Shown: one piece after another, positions 1-11,900 of the stretch
How the letters are laid out: each line of letters begins with the position of its first letter
Position numbering within the stretch: position 1 is the first letter of the stretch
NCBI GenBank assembly: GCA_013176395.1
Contig: JABMLP010000002.1
Span: 1,860,001-1,924,000, forward strand
Reading direction: 5' to 3'
Source of the DNA: Venturia oleaginea
Taxonomy: Eukaryota; Ascomycota; Dothideomycetes; Venturiales; Venturiaceae
Length of the DNA stretch: 64,000 bases
Program-made: the position numbers and the translations under genes
Notes under the pieces: model-generated
The model's input: the letters and a program-made list of their open reading frames with translations, nothing else
What the model was told of the DNA's origin: nothing
Database searches by the model: none

Positions 1-277
1 TGATGTTCATCGTTGTGATATTCTCCGTAGAAAGCACGCGGGTGCCGGGAAACATAAGAACGTGGAGAGTTGAAGACTTCCAACGGGCCAAAGTTTTAAG
101 TTGAAGGTCAACATGCTTATAATATGTACTTTGGCCCGTGACACCTCCCTCGTACCAGAATGCGCCTCATTAGCAGTATGATCGCTCAAAATATACAGTT
201 CCCTTCCATCTGATAAAGTCGCCAACCCTTCATATCTAGACGGCGCCTCACTTTCTTTTACGTCCGCAGCGTCAATT

Positions 278-885
278 TCATTTCCGGGATTTGGTCTGGT
301 TAATTGCCATGAGCTCGACGTTGAAGACTTGGGAGGTTAGCGCGGAACTCCAGCAACCTCGCAAACAGCAAGCGTTGAGTCGAGGAGACTTACTCAACGT
401 AGAGTTGGGAGGGATGGCTCCATCAGGCGTACCCTTCACGCCGTATGCAAACTCTGGCGCGATCTTCAGGTTCCGGATTTCCCCTGAACACATATTGTAA
501 AGTCCAGCATCGAAGCTAAGTTGTGCGATCGTCAGCCTCGTGGACAAGCATGAACCATCGCGATGTCTACTAACCCTTTGATCACTTGTCCGGCTCCCAG
601 AGTGAAGTTAAGAGGGTCACCTTGTGGCCACGGCTTCTCCGGTGTGTAAGAAGAGTCAAATAGCGTGCCGTTGAGAAGGGTGCCATTGTAATTCAGGTAA
701 ACAGTATCTTTGGCCTTTGAGAACAGTGAGCCACAAGTGTTACATTTCGTGGTCTGCCATGTTACTTGAGGATCATTGTGCACGAGTGTGGTGCAGTCGG
801 ATCCTTTGAGCGCGTCGGTGAATGCCAGGAGAGAGGTGAAAAGCGTGAGAAGATGCACGGAGAGTGATGGTGAGATGGGCGACAT
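278..885 (-). CDS. Secreted FKBP-type peptidyl-prolyl isomerase
   Basis: A 160-aa FKBP-type prolyl cis-trans isomerase in three exons (575-885, 394-515, 278-327), with GT-AG introns of 59 and 66 nt and frame kept across both. The chosen ATG at 883-885 begins a hydrophobic signal peptide (about residues 1-25), so the protein probably works in the secretory pathway or outside the cell. The FKBP core is visible as the GAGQVIKGFDAGLYNMCSGE stretch, the APEFAYG segment, and the closing AIPPNSTL then FNVEL strand. Four Cys lie in the N-terminal half (CTT, CNTCG), which fits an oxidising compartment. It ends in KSRK with no HDEL/KDEL signal, so ER retention is not supported although it resembles FKBP2-type proteins. 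The isomerase assignment is firm; its client proteins are unknown. Positions 1-277 are only its 3' flank. Confidence 0.85.
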
Positions 886-1092
886 GTTGCTGCTTTCCGG
901 TAGATGTTGTTTTGTCAACTGTATCGGGGGTGACTGAAGGTAGGCAGAAGCTGTTCCTGGATTTGGAAGACACGAGGCAGGAGCGCACGGGGTTGCACCA
1001 GGGTACGGAGGTAGTAATGAAGACAAATTGGCCTCATCTAATTCCACAACATTCACCTTATGTTATCTTCGAGTCGCATTTTGCCAAACATT

Positions 1093-4000
1093 TCAACCCT
1101 CAAGAACAACCTCAATCACTGCGTAAGCGTTGCCGAGAGGCTGGTCAATGCCCCTCACTACAAGACGCTCGTCCGCCTTCTTTACCAGAGCCGCAAACTC
1201 AACCGCACTCCTTTCTTTCCCGCTAAGCGTCGCCATCATGTGCATATCCAGCGCCGTAACGAGTCGATTGACGGACGAGGGCGCAGAAGTTTCTGCGCCA
1301 ATTCCACCATGACCACCAGTGGGTGGTGCCACAGCTTCGGCGATGAGGATACGACTTCCACGTTTCATTACTGGCGTAATTTGCTGCAGAATCTTGAGCG
1401 CGTAGTCGTCACTCCAGTCATGCAGGATCTTTCGAAGAAGATAGACGTCTGCACCTTCGATGGGCTGCTTTACGAAGAAGTCATGTGCCAAGAAGGAGAC
1501 TCTACCAGAGAGCTCAGCTGGACGAGCAGCGTTGAACTTCTCTTCAAGGCCTGGCAAATCTTGTACGACGCATTTGAGATCTGGGTGAATGGCAGCAAGG
1601 TGGAAACACACATGACCGGCTGAGCCGCCGAGCTAGATTGACTTCATTAGCAGGGGCCACAAGAGAGCTACAAGGCACTCACGTCAACCATTGTTGCCTC
1701 ACCCAGCTGTTGCCAATTGAACGCTGCCAAACCTGCCTTCATGCCCATGCCAGGAGAATCGGCAGTAAAGGCCATGGCATCGCCGAAGCGTTTTTCTCGG
1801 TATCCTTTCTTGCCTTCATTTGCCCCGTCAACAGCAAGCCAGTCCCAAAAGGATTTTGTTTCATCTTCCGGAAAGAATGTATAACCTGCAGCCGTTTGAC
1901 CTGGCAATGATCCTTCTCCCCACTTCGCGAGTGCTGGCGCGAGATTCACGGCGGAAGGTCCTCCCTCTTCCGCATGATGAGCGATCCAGCTGCGAACATT
2001 AGGTTGTCGAACTGGGAAGCCGCTGGCGTTGGTGTGAACGACATACTCGGTGCCAAGGGGGTACTCAGCAAACACACGAAGACTGAAGGCGTGCCTGAGC
2101 ACACGTCGAACTGCAATTTCAGGGAGGTTCACTTTCCGTGCAATCTCCGCATAGGTAGTCGAGCCATTTATTGGAACCGCGTCCCAAAACTTCAAACGAT
2201 TCAGCACATCGATACACGCTTTGTCATAGTTCCACTGTACGTCGATTATTAACATCATAGCATGCACAAGAGTCATCAAGACGTACCTGCAAGCAATTGG
2301 CCATGAAGAACTCCGTAGGGCCCGTAACCAGTAAATTCAAATCCAACAATGATTGTTGAAGTAGAAGTTTGGCTGTCTGAATCGCCGGCGAGAGGGGCAA
2401 TGTCTTGGGACCATTCGGATCTAAAAGTGACGGCTGTGTAGCACCAGATCTGGCGAGGTCCCCCTCAATAACTTTTGCGGCGGTAAGAATACGTTGAGCT
2501 AGCTCAACCAGGGCGTGGCTCGCATTCTTGTCTTCCGGAACAATGGAAACTTCTAGGTCAGCCGAGGTTGGTTTTGTGACTTCACCAACCTCTAGCTCGG
2601 CAGTAGACGTGAATTCAGCTGCCATTGTCGATGAGGCCTCGATAATCGCAGGCTTGGTAGAGTAGGCGACTTTGACGGCCATTACGGGTAAGACCTCGTT
2701 GGCCTCTGATTCGGTAGCTGGGGTGAGTTCAGCTCCCGTTGTCGTTGGAAGCTGTTCCCTCGTATCATCAGACGTGAAGGCCTTCTCTGACCCAGAATCC
2801 GGTGGTGTTTGAGAAGTGGCAGCCAGATCAAGCTTCTCCCGAAGCTCTCTCATCTCGTCCAGAATATTGTGGCTGTAAAACAGGTCCTTGTAAGATCTAT
2901 CGAAAGAGAGGTCGACCTCGGGAATTGGACCTTGATAAATATTCCGTAGCTTCCGCATAGCCTCTGCATTCTGGTGTACGGGATAGCTCGACAGAATCTG
3001 AGCTCTGGCACAGAGTGGACGCATGTGCTGAGAGTAGGCTTGACAATGTCTCTGAATCGTATTTAGATCAGTGACGCCCTCAAAAAGCATTTCAAGAGCC
3101 GCTGCTTCCTCGAGTGCAAGCACGCCCGCTTGGGCGTGTGTGGGAGCCATTGGGTGAGCAGCATCTCCAATAATGACTGCCCTTCCTTTCCAAAGAGTGT
3201 CGTATGGATCGCGTCCATTCAACGTGAAGAGCTTCACTTCAGGGGCCATTTTGACCTGGAGTTGTTAGTACAGAAGCCCGTCCACAGGAGATATACTGAC
3301 CAATCGATGAATTGCTGGGTGAAAGTCTTTGATGACATCCAACACGCTCTGTAGGGCAGAAATATCATGCCACTCGCCTGCAGCTGCGGTTTGACCTCTT
3401 GACTTATGGAGAAGTCCAATATTGAGGAATTGGCCCCCTCGGCAAGGATAAGAAACCGCCTGTTTAAGAGTTCAGTCCAAGGGCCACAGGCCTAGTTTGT
3501 CAAGACTTACGAATGTCCAAGCTGGAGGGTTGCAAGGAATCCACCAACCATGGCCCTCTCCTCTGAAGTGCTTTGCTAATTCCTCATCTTCATAGACCTT
3601 CTCGAAGGGGATTAGCATTCGAAAGGCAGATCGTCCAAATGGAACCAATGGTTCATCTTTTCCTGTTATGGCGGAACAAAACTTGGACTGAGAAACAGTA
3701 AGCTTTTGTGACTTTGATCCAAGAGTAGCAGGACGGTGTCACCTTCACACCGTCAGCAATGACAATGAAGTCCTTTTTGAACTCGGTCCCATCCTGAATC
3801 GTGATGAGACCTTCTTCAACATTCACCTGTGCTGCAGGTGAGCCTAGCCGTATCTTCACCGGCATTCCGGGCATCTTGTCCGACTCTGGCGCTTCAGCCA
3901 TCTCTCTGAGTCCAGAGTGCAGATCAACTCGATGAAACAGATAGGACTTATTTCCATAGCATTCTTCAAAATCAGCCCATGGGTCGTTCATTTCTTTTTC

Positions 4001-4292
4001 GAGTGTCGCATGATTCAGAAGTCGCATCTAAAGATCCCATAAGCATGTTCTCGATATCTCTTCGCCGAAGGCGTCTCACCTGCGTGCCTTCAATAGCCTT
4101 GGCCTTTTCGAAATCAAACCCCCATTTCTTGAGCACCAAGACGCCATTGGGTGTGATAGTAATCGCCGCTCCGACTTCGTTCTTGAAGTGAGACTGCTCA
4201 AACACTTCACATTCATGACCTGCGCGTCTCAATGCAATGCCAGCACTGATCCCAGCAATGCCAGCACCAATGATCCCTATTTTCATCGACAT
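1093..4292 (-). CDS. Fused FAD-dependent monooxygenase / O-methyltransferase
   Basis: One 964-aa reading frame in seven exons (4080-4292, 3743-4027, 3511-3687, 3301-3459, 2287-3255, 1683-2234, 1093-1632), all introns 50-56 nt and phase 0. Residues 1-420 are a salicylate-hydroxylase-like flavoprotein monooxygenase, with a GxGxxG FAD motif at 9-14, an ADG segment after the middle strand and GDAAHP at 308-313. A Ser/Thr/Glu-rich linker (about 422-524) leads into a fungal SAM-dependent O-methyltransferase. That domain has the winged-helix dimerisation part, the SAM loop VDLGGSAGH near 784-792 and the catalytic-base His in LHDWSDD (His856). The junction lies inside one exon (2287-3255), so the fusion is not a splicing guess. 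Expected chemistry is aromatic hydroxylation followed by methylation of the new or a neighbouring hydroxyl. Start 4290-4292 (MSMKIG) was chosen; a second ATG lies two codons later. The substrate is unknown. Confidence 0.87.
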
Positions 4293-5916
4293 GGCGTCAA
4301 CTGTTGGCTGTGAACGATCGGGGTCTTCTAAGCCAGGCAATGTCGACAGTACGAACATTACGAGAACACGAAGGCGGAACCGAGGTGATACTTATACGAT
4401 TGTGGGCCATGAGCGCTGCAAGAGCCTGGCCACGGTTGGCGAAGGCTGCAGCCTGAGTAACCACATGATATCTGCCGCGTTCGTCACTCGACGGACGTGA
4501 TGAGCGATGAATCGTGTTCGACAATTTCGACTGTCTGCAGATTGCTGTACCACCAACACGATGGAAAGTTCGACGTCCAGTGACGCGAATAGTCCTATTA
4601 TCGATACAAGATTCGCTGCTAAAATGATATTCTCACCACCATGCCATGTCCTTTCGGGACTCGAAAATGAAGCAAGGGATCCATCTGGGACGTCGTGCTA
4701 CCTGCGTCGGCCTTCTTTTTCCTCATCACGAAGATCTGGTACGACCTGACAAAGCTTTGTCTTCTCGATGCAGAATCTGTTGAATACCAGAAATGGTGTA
4801 TATTACCTCTATATCAAATGATTGGTATAGAGGTCCTCTTTTGGCCTGGTTGCCCGAAACTCAACAGAATCTGGCCATGGGTGAGGTTCTTTCCTTGCTT
4901 GCACCTGATGAATAATCAGAGACAGTGGTGCCACCAGCGGTTAACTCCATCCTTGATCAAATTTTTCTGCAGGGCATGGTGTAGTAAGTCGAACTGCAGA
5001 ATCTATCCACTCGACTGATCGATTCGATCTGTTGGGTGGGCGTCGTCGCATATACTCCACAGAAGGCTCCGTTTGCAAGATACCGCCGCCAATAATTAAA
5101 CCAAGTCCATTGCCGTGGCAAAGGGCAAGCTAGTAGTTATTGTATCGGTGCTGTTCATCGTAGTGTGTAGTAGCACTCCAGTATCTAACACGTGGACGAC
5201 ATAGCAGAAGAATTTGTGTTGAACTGTATGTCGAAGGACTATCATGAGTGAAAGCCCGAGAATTCCACCAACGCACGACCCCGCAGTGAAGGAGAGACGT
5301 GGTTCACTCTATTCATTATCAGATGAGAATATGAGATGGTTCTGGAAGCTTACCAGAGATGGTGTTGCCATACTCGAGAGAGAGCGCCACATCTTGCAAC
5401 TCAATTAGTGCCGTAGCCTCAAAACACTCGCAGTGACAAACCAGATTGAATATCTTGCAATGCAGTTGATTGATTAAAACTACCTACATTGCATCTTTCC
5501 ATCTTGTGCCCCAGGCTCCATCACTCACTGTCCGCGGCAGCCGATTTCCAAGCAGATGCAAAATTCAAGATATCCACCCGCAACGAGGAAAACACACAAG
5601 TCCACCACTTCAGCGCGCCGAAACCGTGCACAAAGCCAACACAAAAAAAGCGCATGCGAGTGCTAAAATACACGCGGAAGGGTATTGTCGCAAAAGGAAG
5701 AAGCCGATCCTTCAAAAAGCAAGGTTATGTACATGCTGCGCGATAGCGAAGCCGAATTGCGCATATATTGATAAAAAGTCGGTAAAATTAGTATAATATG
5801 TTTTCATCGAGTTATCGAGTTTCAGAGAAGAACGCCGTAGTTCCTTTTTCGTGCCGCATTAATGGGTATCCAGAATCAAATCGCAGCCGAGAGGGTGTGT
5901 GTACAGGTAAGGAGAA
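4293..5916. other. Intergenic, no supported gene
   Basis: Upstream flank of the fusion gene and 3' flank of the SH3 gene. Only short ORFs without family features are present. A small inverted pair (cctctatat/atagagg) lies near 4805-4835. No RNA gene was recognised. Confidence 0.5.
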
Positions 5917-7741
5917 TCAAGGACTTCCAGATGATGGTGGGCCAGCCGATCCGCTGGGATCTATGGTATCGCCCTCTATTGTTTTCCGCCAATGTTGAGG
6001 TAGGCAGACACAAACGAGCTGGAACAAAGGTCAGTGCTGGTTTTAGCTAAGACAATCACGGCAGTACTCACTGGAAACGCCTTGATCTCACCGTCAGACT
6101 CTCTGCTTTCAGAATTCGATCCTTCCATCACTGGTGGCGAAGAACCGTTGGAAACACCGCTGTCCCGGTTTGTGCTTTTCCTAGCTTCCCAATCCTCGGC
6201 ACGCTCGCGCAACTTGACACCAGTCGCCCAGCCGTCATCCCAGATTCCGACCACCTTGAGCATGTCTCCTCGATCGAGGTCCCATTCATCATTGGCGCGA
6301 GGCTGATAGGCCCATAAGGTCGTCACGAGATCGCCAGGTCGAACATCGTCTTGGGAATAGTAATCCTTGAAATGCGACATTTGTTCCGAGTGACCACTGT
6401 TCATGCCATCTGGAGAAGAGAAGGAATCTCCTGTCTTCGGTGAGCGCTCATGATCAGACAAGGATGCTTGACGTTTTGGTAACACGCCCGCACCGATCCC
6501 ATGACTTCGGCCAGAAGCAGGGGAACTATCGTAGCCGGAAGATGAGTGAACGTAGCCACCAGGTCCGATAGGGCTGCTATGCTCTTCCCGCAAACTACCT
6601 TCTAATGCGGCCATGTGGTGGACTCGTGCTCCGGCTGGTAGAATGTCTGGCGGCACATTGCGCGTGCTGCTGGTGTAGCTCATTGGAGCTGCTACTGGTC
6701 CTTGTCGTCGTAGTGGTGATGGTTGGTTAAGCATGCTTCCAGCTTGGCTGTGTTTCTTGCGGCGGAGGAAGAAGAAGCAGCCCACGAGGAGAGCAAGTAA
6801 AAGTATAGCGGCAACAATTGAGCCAACAATGATGCCAGCAAGCGCACCTCCACTGAGCCCATGTTTTCTCCCAGCAGCCGCGCCCCCTGTTGGGATAGAT
6901 GTGCTTGTGCTTGTCGACGAAGGGAAAATGTTGCCTAGCGAACTTGTTGCGACAGGTAGTCTCACGTTTGAGCATCTCGTCTCGGTCCTCGAATTCACGC
7001 AACATGAGTCGGTGGAATTAGGAGAGCTTGCTGCGCAGTAAGAGCACAAGCTAGGAAGGTTGCTACTGAATCCGCAATTGTTGGGTTCATTCTGGACGCC
7101 AGAGATACAACTGGGACCCAGTGAATCGTTTGGCAGTGCGCAGGTAGTGAAGTCGGCTCGGATCTGACTGAGAGCGTTGTTGGAAGGGGTGCCGCAAAGG
7201 GACGAGGCAGCTATGGTCTCTTCGCTTGTCGCGAATGTAGCCTACACACCGGAGTTAGTCTAACGTCATGAAGGCCACAGCTTCACTCCCACTTACGCAG
7301 GTCTCTGCGCATACTGGGCGTGCGGCAATGCCTGTCAGACTGCATGCCTGTAACGAGTTCTGCACTATAGAATTGCACAAGACAGTCGAGGTGTAGCGTG
7401 CATATAAGTCGGTTGTATTGGTGAGGTTGACGCTGCTACATCCTAGCAGGTTCTGATATCTATCCCGACTTAGCATGCATATCCTGTTAGACTCCAATCT
7501 AGTGCCTCACTTTTGTGCGGCATATTCGGTGGAAATGTATGATTTGAATTGGGCATCGAAGGTTTCTCTGTCGGAAACGTATCGCAAGAACGGACTAAGC
7601 AGAGTATCAGCAAGCACACATCAGCGGAACAAAGGGATACCCATACAAGAAACCCACGGCTGCTGCACTGGTCGATATCGAGGAAGCATTGAAGGCCGGA
7701 CAAGCTGTAGAACCGCGCAGCGATATGCACTTGGAGGCCAT
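5917..7741 (-). CDS. Single-pass membrane protein with cytoplasmic SH3 domain
   Basis: A 537-aa protein in five exons (7647-7741, 7511-7594, 7297-7459, 6072-7241, 5917-6018). The first ~230 residues are Cys-rich with several N-glycosylation sequons (NLTNTT, NST), as for an extracellular domain. A Ser/Thr-rich stalk, a Gly/Ala/Ile/Leu transmembrane helix (GALAGIIVGSIVAAILLLAL), an RRKK stop-transfer patch and a Ser/Pro-rich cytoplasmic region follow. A C-terminal SH3 domain is seen in RPGDLVTTLWAYQPRANDEW, LDRGDML and DDGWATG. The short last exon restores the conserved end (KAFPLVCVCLP). The start at 7739-7741 (MASKC) has an in-frame stop just upstream and gives no classical signal peptide, so a leading exon could be missing. 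The layout recalls yeast Fus1 (exterior, TM, SH3), but orthology is not shown. A role in cell-surface signalling or fusion is inference. Confidence 0.75.
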
Positions 7742-8040
7742 AACGGACGGGATTCAAGGGGAGATCCGGGAAGGAGTTTCGGAAACGGAATCGGTATTAA
7801 ACGGGCTCTTCTCCATCAGAATCGAACAAGTGCCATTGTTGAATGAGTGACTATGGTTGGAGAATGTACTTGGGCTTCTTGGAGAACTCGCTGCTGCTGC
7901 CGCGAGATGGAGAAGGAGCAGCTTGACAATTCGGCGGTGCGACAGCAGCAGAAGCAAAAGCACCACTGCAAGTCTAGGCTGTATACGGTATACTGGCGCT
8001 TTGGGATGCAAGCCTTCGACAGCAGATGATTGGTTCAAGG

Positions 8041-8125
8041 GGGCAATACATAGTATCCAAGCGGGTAATACATAGTATCCCCAAGCGGGTAATACATAGT
8101 ATCCCCAAGCGGGTAATATCCCCAT
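8041..8125. repeat. 24-bp tandem repeat, about 3 copies
   Basis: The unit is aagcgggtaatacatagta followed by tcccc, repeated about three times with a truncated and scrambled tail. It lies 0.3 kb upstream of the SH3-protein start. It shares the core tacatagta with the repeat at 8500-8611. Confidence 0.8.
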
Positions 8126-8499
8126 TCCCCAAGCGGGTCCCTTGAACGGTACCCGTTGTCACTACATAACCTCTTTGCATTCTGCTTCAGCTAATCCATG
8201 CATGCACACGACATCCGTGCTACTACTCCAGATGTCTAGAGTACAAGCCAAACGCTGTTCGCTATCAATTCCCAAGAGAAAGCCGGCCTAATATTCCTTT
8301 TTTCTCCGAGATTGTATTCGAGAGCAGACAGTGTGGACTGTGGAGCTTTGACATGATCATGGCCCATTCTCATTTCCCGTTATCGTCTAGATTACGAGAG
8401 CTCTCCGTTACGCGGTGCTCGCCGTGAAGACAATCACCTTCGACTGCGTGATACGTCTTTTGAGAGTTCCAGGACGAAGACGAACAAGGTGAAGGCTAA

Positions 8500-8611
8500 C
8501 TCCAACATACATAGTAGTGACTTCAGGCCATCTCCAACATACATAGTAGTGACTGCAGGCCATCTCCAACATACATAGTAGTGACTTCAGGCCATCTCCA
8601 ACATACATAGT
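8500..8611. repeat. 32-bp tandem repeat, about 3.5 copies
   Basis: The unit begins ccaacatacatagtagtgac and ends ttcaggccatct. Copies differ by single substitutions. The core tacatagta is shared with the tract 0.4 kb away. Confidence 0.85.
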
Positions 8612-10417
8612 AGTGAAAGCATAGCCACCGCACGAAGCGAGGCGCGTATGAATAGACTCTCGGCTGCTCCCTTCGCCACCATACGCCTCACACTAAGTAT
8701 TTCCAAGCCAGGACATGTCGCCAGTCTTCGCCGTCGCTCAATCCTCGGCCCGTTCCTTCCTTGCTCTCACTTTTATCTATGGTGGGCCTTCGTCTGCTCA
8801 ACTTCATCCATCTGAAGTCGGCCAGCTGTTCACCATTCAAGTCTGCCGAGCAACCACTGACTTTTATACAACACTTTCAACTTACAATCGACATCGATGA
8901 TTTTCCGCCAAATCCTCTTTCAAATTTCCAGAAACTCATCCATATGCATCTCGACTTGAGCCTGACTGAGCCTTTCACACCACCCTCCCACCTTTCTCCC
9001 TATCTCCTGTTCCACTCTTCTTCAAGAACGATAGTCGACATTCTGATACCGGCAATCGACGATTCGCATGCTGTTCCTGAGTAAAACGGCCCCACTTGTT
9101 TCGAGCGACTCGTGAGGAACCTGTTTTCCGCCTGCACTCGATCATGTTCTCCTCTTCGTGGCCCTAAACCCGGAACAACGACGACAACGAACGGAACGAC
9201 CAAGAGCATTATCCAGCTATCGGTGCTTCTCTCGCTCACACTGAGCATTTCATATCACACCATCCACTTAGAGGTACCTACCCGGCGTGAAGGCCGACAA
9301 TATTTTTGAGTCATCGTGCTCGTACTACCAAAGAATTTTGCACACCAGCCAGCGAGTCTCATGCCTTTCCAGGATAACGGGCCTTTGATACGATACAGCA
9401 ACTCATTCTTACTTTCTCTAACCAATCAACTTCATCGGCCCGCCCATCCGATATTTTCGATCTTCATCCTCAATGGGTATACCGAGGGGTCGGTCCGGAA
9501 CACTTTTCTCCCCCCTCCGCTTTGCCGTTTGTCCAATTCATCTGTCTTCTTCCCATCGCAGTCACTCGATGCGGTGAATCTTGCATTTCGCAAAATGTGT
9601 TAGCGATCACGCTCTTGGCAGCATGGCTTTTCGCTGTCACATCCTTTTTCTGGTTGGTTCATCGGTTTCAGAATCGCAATCGTGATAGGTCCATTCGTTC
9701 ACAGCGATCCGGTCAACCCTACCCGGTTAATGCTCACTTCGCTTGTAGCCATTAGCTTCAGTCTGCCATGTTTCTGGGATTCGATCTTAGGGCAAACCGG
9801 CCTGGCACGCATCGTCAGCTTGATGCACAGTACCACAACAACCTCGTTTCCAGGTCTTTTCCATTCGCCAGCAGTAGCAGAACCCTGTTAGGTCAAGGTT
9901 TGGAATGCTGGTATCTGGGTTTGTTAAATGATCACTGATCAAACACCGTCTTCTTGTCTCTCACCTCCATGCATATGCTTCTTATCTTCCGAAAGTGTCC
10001 ACACTCCTGCTTCCATGCTCCATAAATATTTGGTCGTGGCGCTAGCTTTATGTTTCGAAAAGTCAACAGCGATCTAAAACTACCGGCACGGGAATAGCAT
10101 AACCGCCTCCAGTGTTCGCAGCTTTATCTTGACGTGCGGCTACGCCAAACTTCCCGCCCTAGTGTGCAGTAGCCTCGGGATACATATCGAGAGAGGTTGT
10201 CAGCCCCAGGGTCCCGTCACGACAGCCACAATTCCTGACCACAGGGAGGCCTTCCGGACTTGGCTCCGGGGGTGATTAAAAACATCAATGCCCTCCCTTT
10301 CCTGTGCCACGGGATTTTCCGCTTATTGACTTTGTACTTTCTGTACTTCTTTCTTCGTCTTCTAATTTTCTTGATTGATTTTGCAAACGGACACGTCTGA
10401 AAAGAAAGAACTTGGAA

Positions 10418-11706
10418 ATGCCTCATCTCATCATGCAGGAGCAAGATCAATACGCACAGGTCTTGCAGAATGCCATGGAACTATGCCATTACGATCCGTC
10501 TATTCGATCAGAGATCCTCGACTGGTTTGAGGAATCGATCCTACCATCCATACAACCAGGACCGAAATCAAAACGGCTATCTACTTTAACACATCACAAG
10601 ACGGCCTTTGAACCCAGTATAACCACACGCGGCGACGGACCCAAAGACAAGAACGTCAGAATCACAATCGAGCCCATCGGACTCGAAGCGAACTCAGAGA
10701 AAGACAAATGGAACCAAGAAGCCCCCCTCAAAGTCCTCTCCAAACTCCAAGAAAAGATCAAACCCCTAGATTTAGAACTCTTCACTCACTTCACCAATGC
10801 CCTCTTCATAACCCCAAAGGACTCGTGGCCAAAATTCGAACAAAGAATCCCGGGATCCTCGCCGAGCTGTTTCCTCGCGTTTGACATTGACAGAGCAAAA
10901 GGCGTTGCTGATATCGGTCCGAAAGCGTTCCTATTCCCACAACTGAAATCGCTACAAACGGGTATATCACCCGGCTCCATCATCGAAGAAGCAATAACGC
11001 AACTCCACGACGACGATACATTCGATGTTCTATCGCCTTTGGAAATGGTAACGGAGTATCTCCAAGAACCGGGGTCGGCGCTTACACTCAATGATGTGGA
11101 GATGATTGGGTTTGACCTTGTTGCCAAGGAGAGGAAACCGCGGATGAAGATTTATGCGCATAGTTGGCGGAATACGTTTAGTGCGGCGGAGGATGTGTAT
11201 ACACTTGGTGGTTTACTTCCTGAGAATAGAGATCAACTTGATGCTTTGGCGGAATTCTGGAAGTTACTTTTCAATGATGAACTTGAGACTGCGGATTGGA
11301 AATCTATGCCGCTGAAACCGCTTGATGAGAAGGATCCGAGGATTAGCTTCATCTATTCTTTTGAGATTACGCCGGGGGAGCTGGTGCCGGAAATGAAGGT
11401 TTATTTTCCGATGTGGTGTTTTTCGACTAGTGCTGAGGATTTGGGGAGGAGGTTGGATATGTTTTTCGCATTGAAGGGATGGAAGGGGTTGCTTGGGGAG
11501 GATGAAAAGGATCTCGGAACGATTTTGTGAGTCTGCGCTCTTTTCATCGAAGTGAAGCTGGGTTTACTAACACATCATTTAGTCCTGAGAGAGATGTGGA
11601 GAAGAAGAGTGGACTGCATACGTATGTGAGTTATGCGAAGAGCAAGGACGGGGAGGATTATGTTTCCGTATATTGGGCTGGTGAGACTGTCCAGGCGAAG
11701 TCATAA
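10418..11706 (+). CDS. DMATS-type aromatic prenyltransferase
   Basis: A 410-aa enzyme in two exons (10418-11526, 11583-11706; 56-nt intron). It belongs to the fungal dimethylallyl-tryptophan synthase superfamily (ABBA fold), which transfers a prenyl group from DMAPP to an indole or phenol ring without the DDxxD motif of other prenyltransferases. Family landmarks in order are TAFEPSI with the catalytic Glu (residue 65), the ALDL-like basic strand KAFLFPQLKS, RMKIYAHSW then DVYTLGG, PEMKVYFPMW, and the C-terminal GLHTYVSY and DYVSVYW supplied by exon 2. The Glu lies about 25 residues earlier than in FgaPT2 (Glu89), so the N terminus is short. No in-frame ATG occurs between 10418 and a stop at 10376. 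It faces the transposon island and is the only backbone-type enzyme in the window. The acceptor substrate cannot be told from sequence. Confidence 0.88.
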
Positions 11707-11900
11707 CACTAGTAGGTATTGGTGCTTCGCAATGATTTATGATGAGTATGACACTTGGCGAGAGTTCTCCCTGTATGAGCAGGTACGCTACTACACCATC
11801 GTGACCAGCCCTGCTCAGTGGCCAACTAACATTAGTTCAATCTTGCCACGTGACTTTCCTAAATCGAGAAGATTATCGCTGATAAATTAGCTCGTGTCTC
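11707..11900. other. 3' flank of the prenyltransferase
   Basis: Nothing coding was recognised. The stretch from 11870 (gattatcgct) resembles the sequence resuming at 13331, so the insertion site of the next element was itself a short imperfect tandem repeat. Confidence 0.4.

Larger units (their letters stand above)
7742..10417. other. Long intergenic region with two minisatellites
   Basis: A 2.7-kb gap between the divergently transcribed SH3 gene and the prenyltransferase. It holds two short tandem-repeat tracts (8041-8125 and 8500-8611) and a pyrimidine-rich stretch (about 8700-9900). The ORFs are under 110 codons, lack domain features and look random. Promoters of both neighbours must lie here. 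Confidence 0.5.

Noticed and set aside
8715..9891. Several overlapping 60-107 codon frames as a possible split gene.
   Set aside because: Pyrimidine-rich sequence with no conserved motif and no convincing splice pattern; treated as intergenic.
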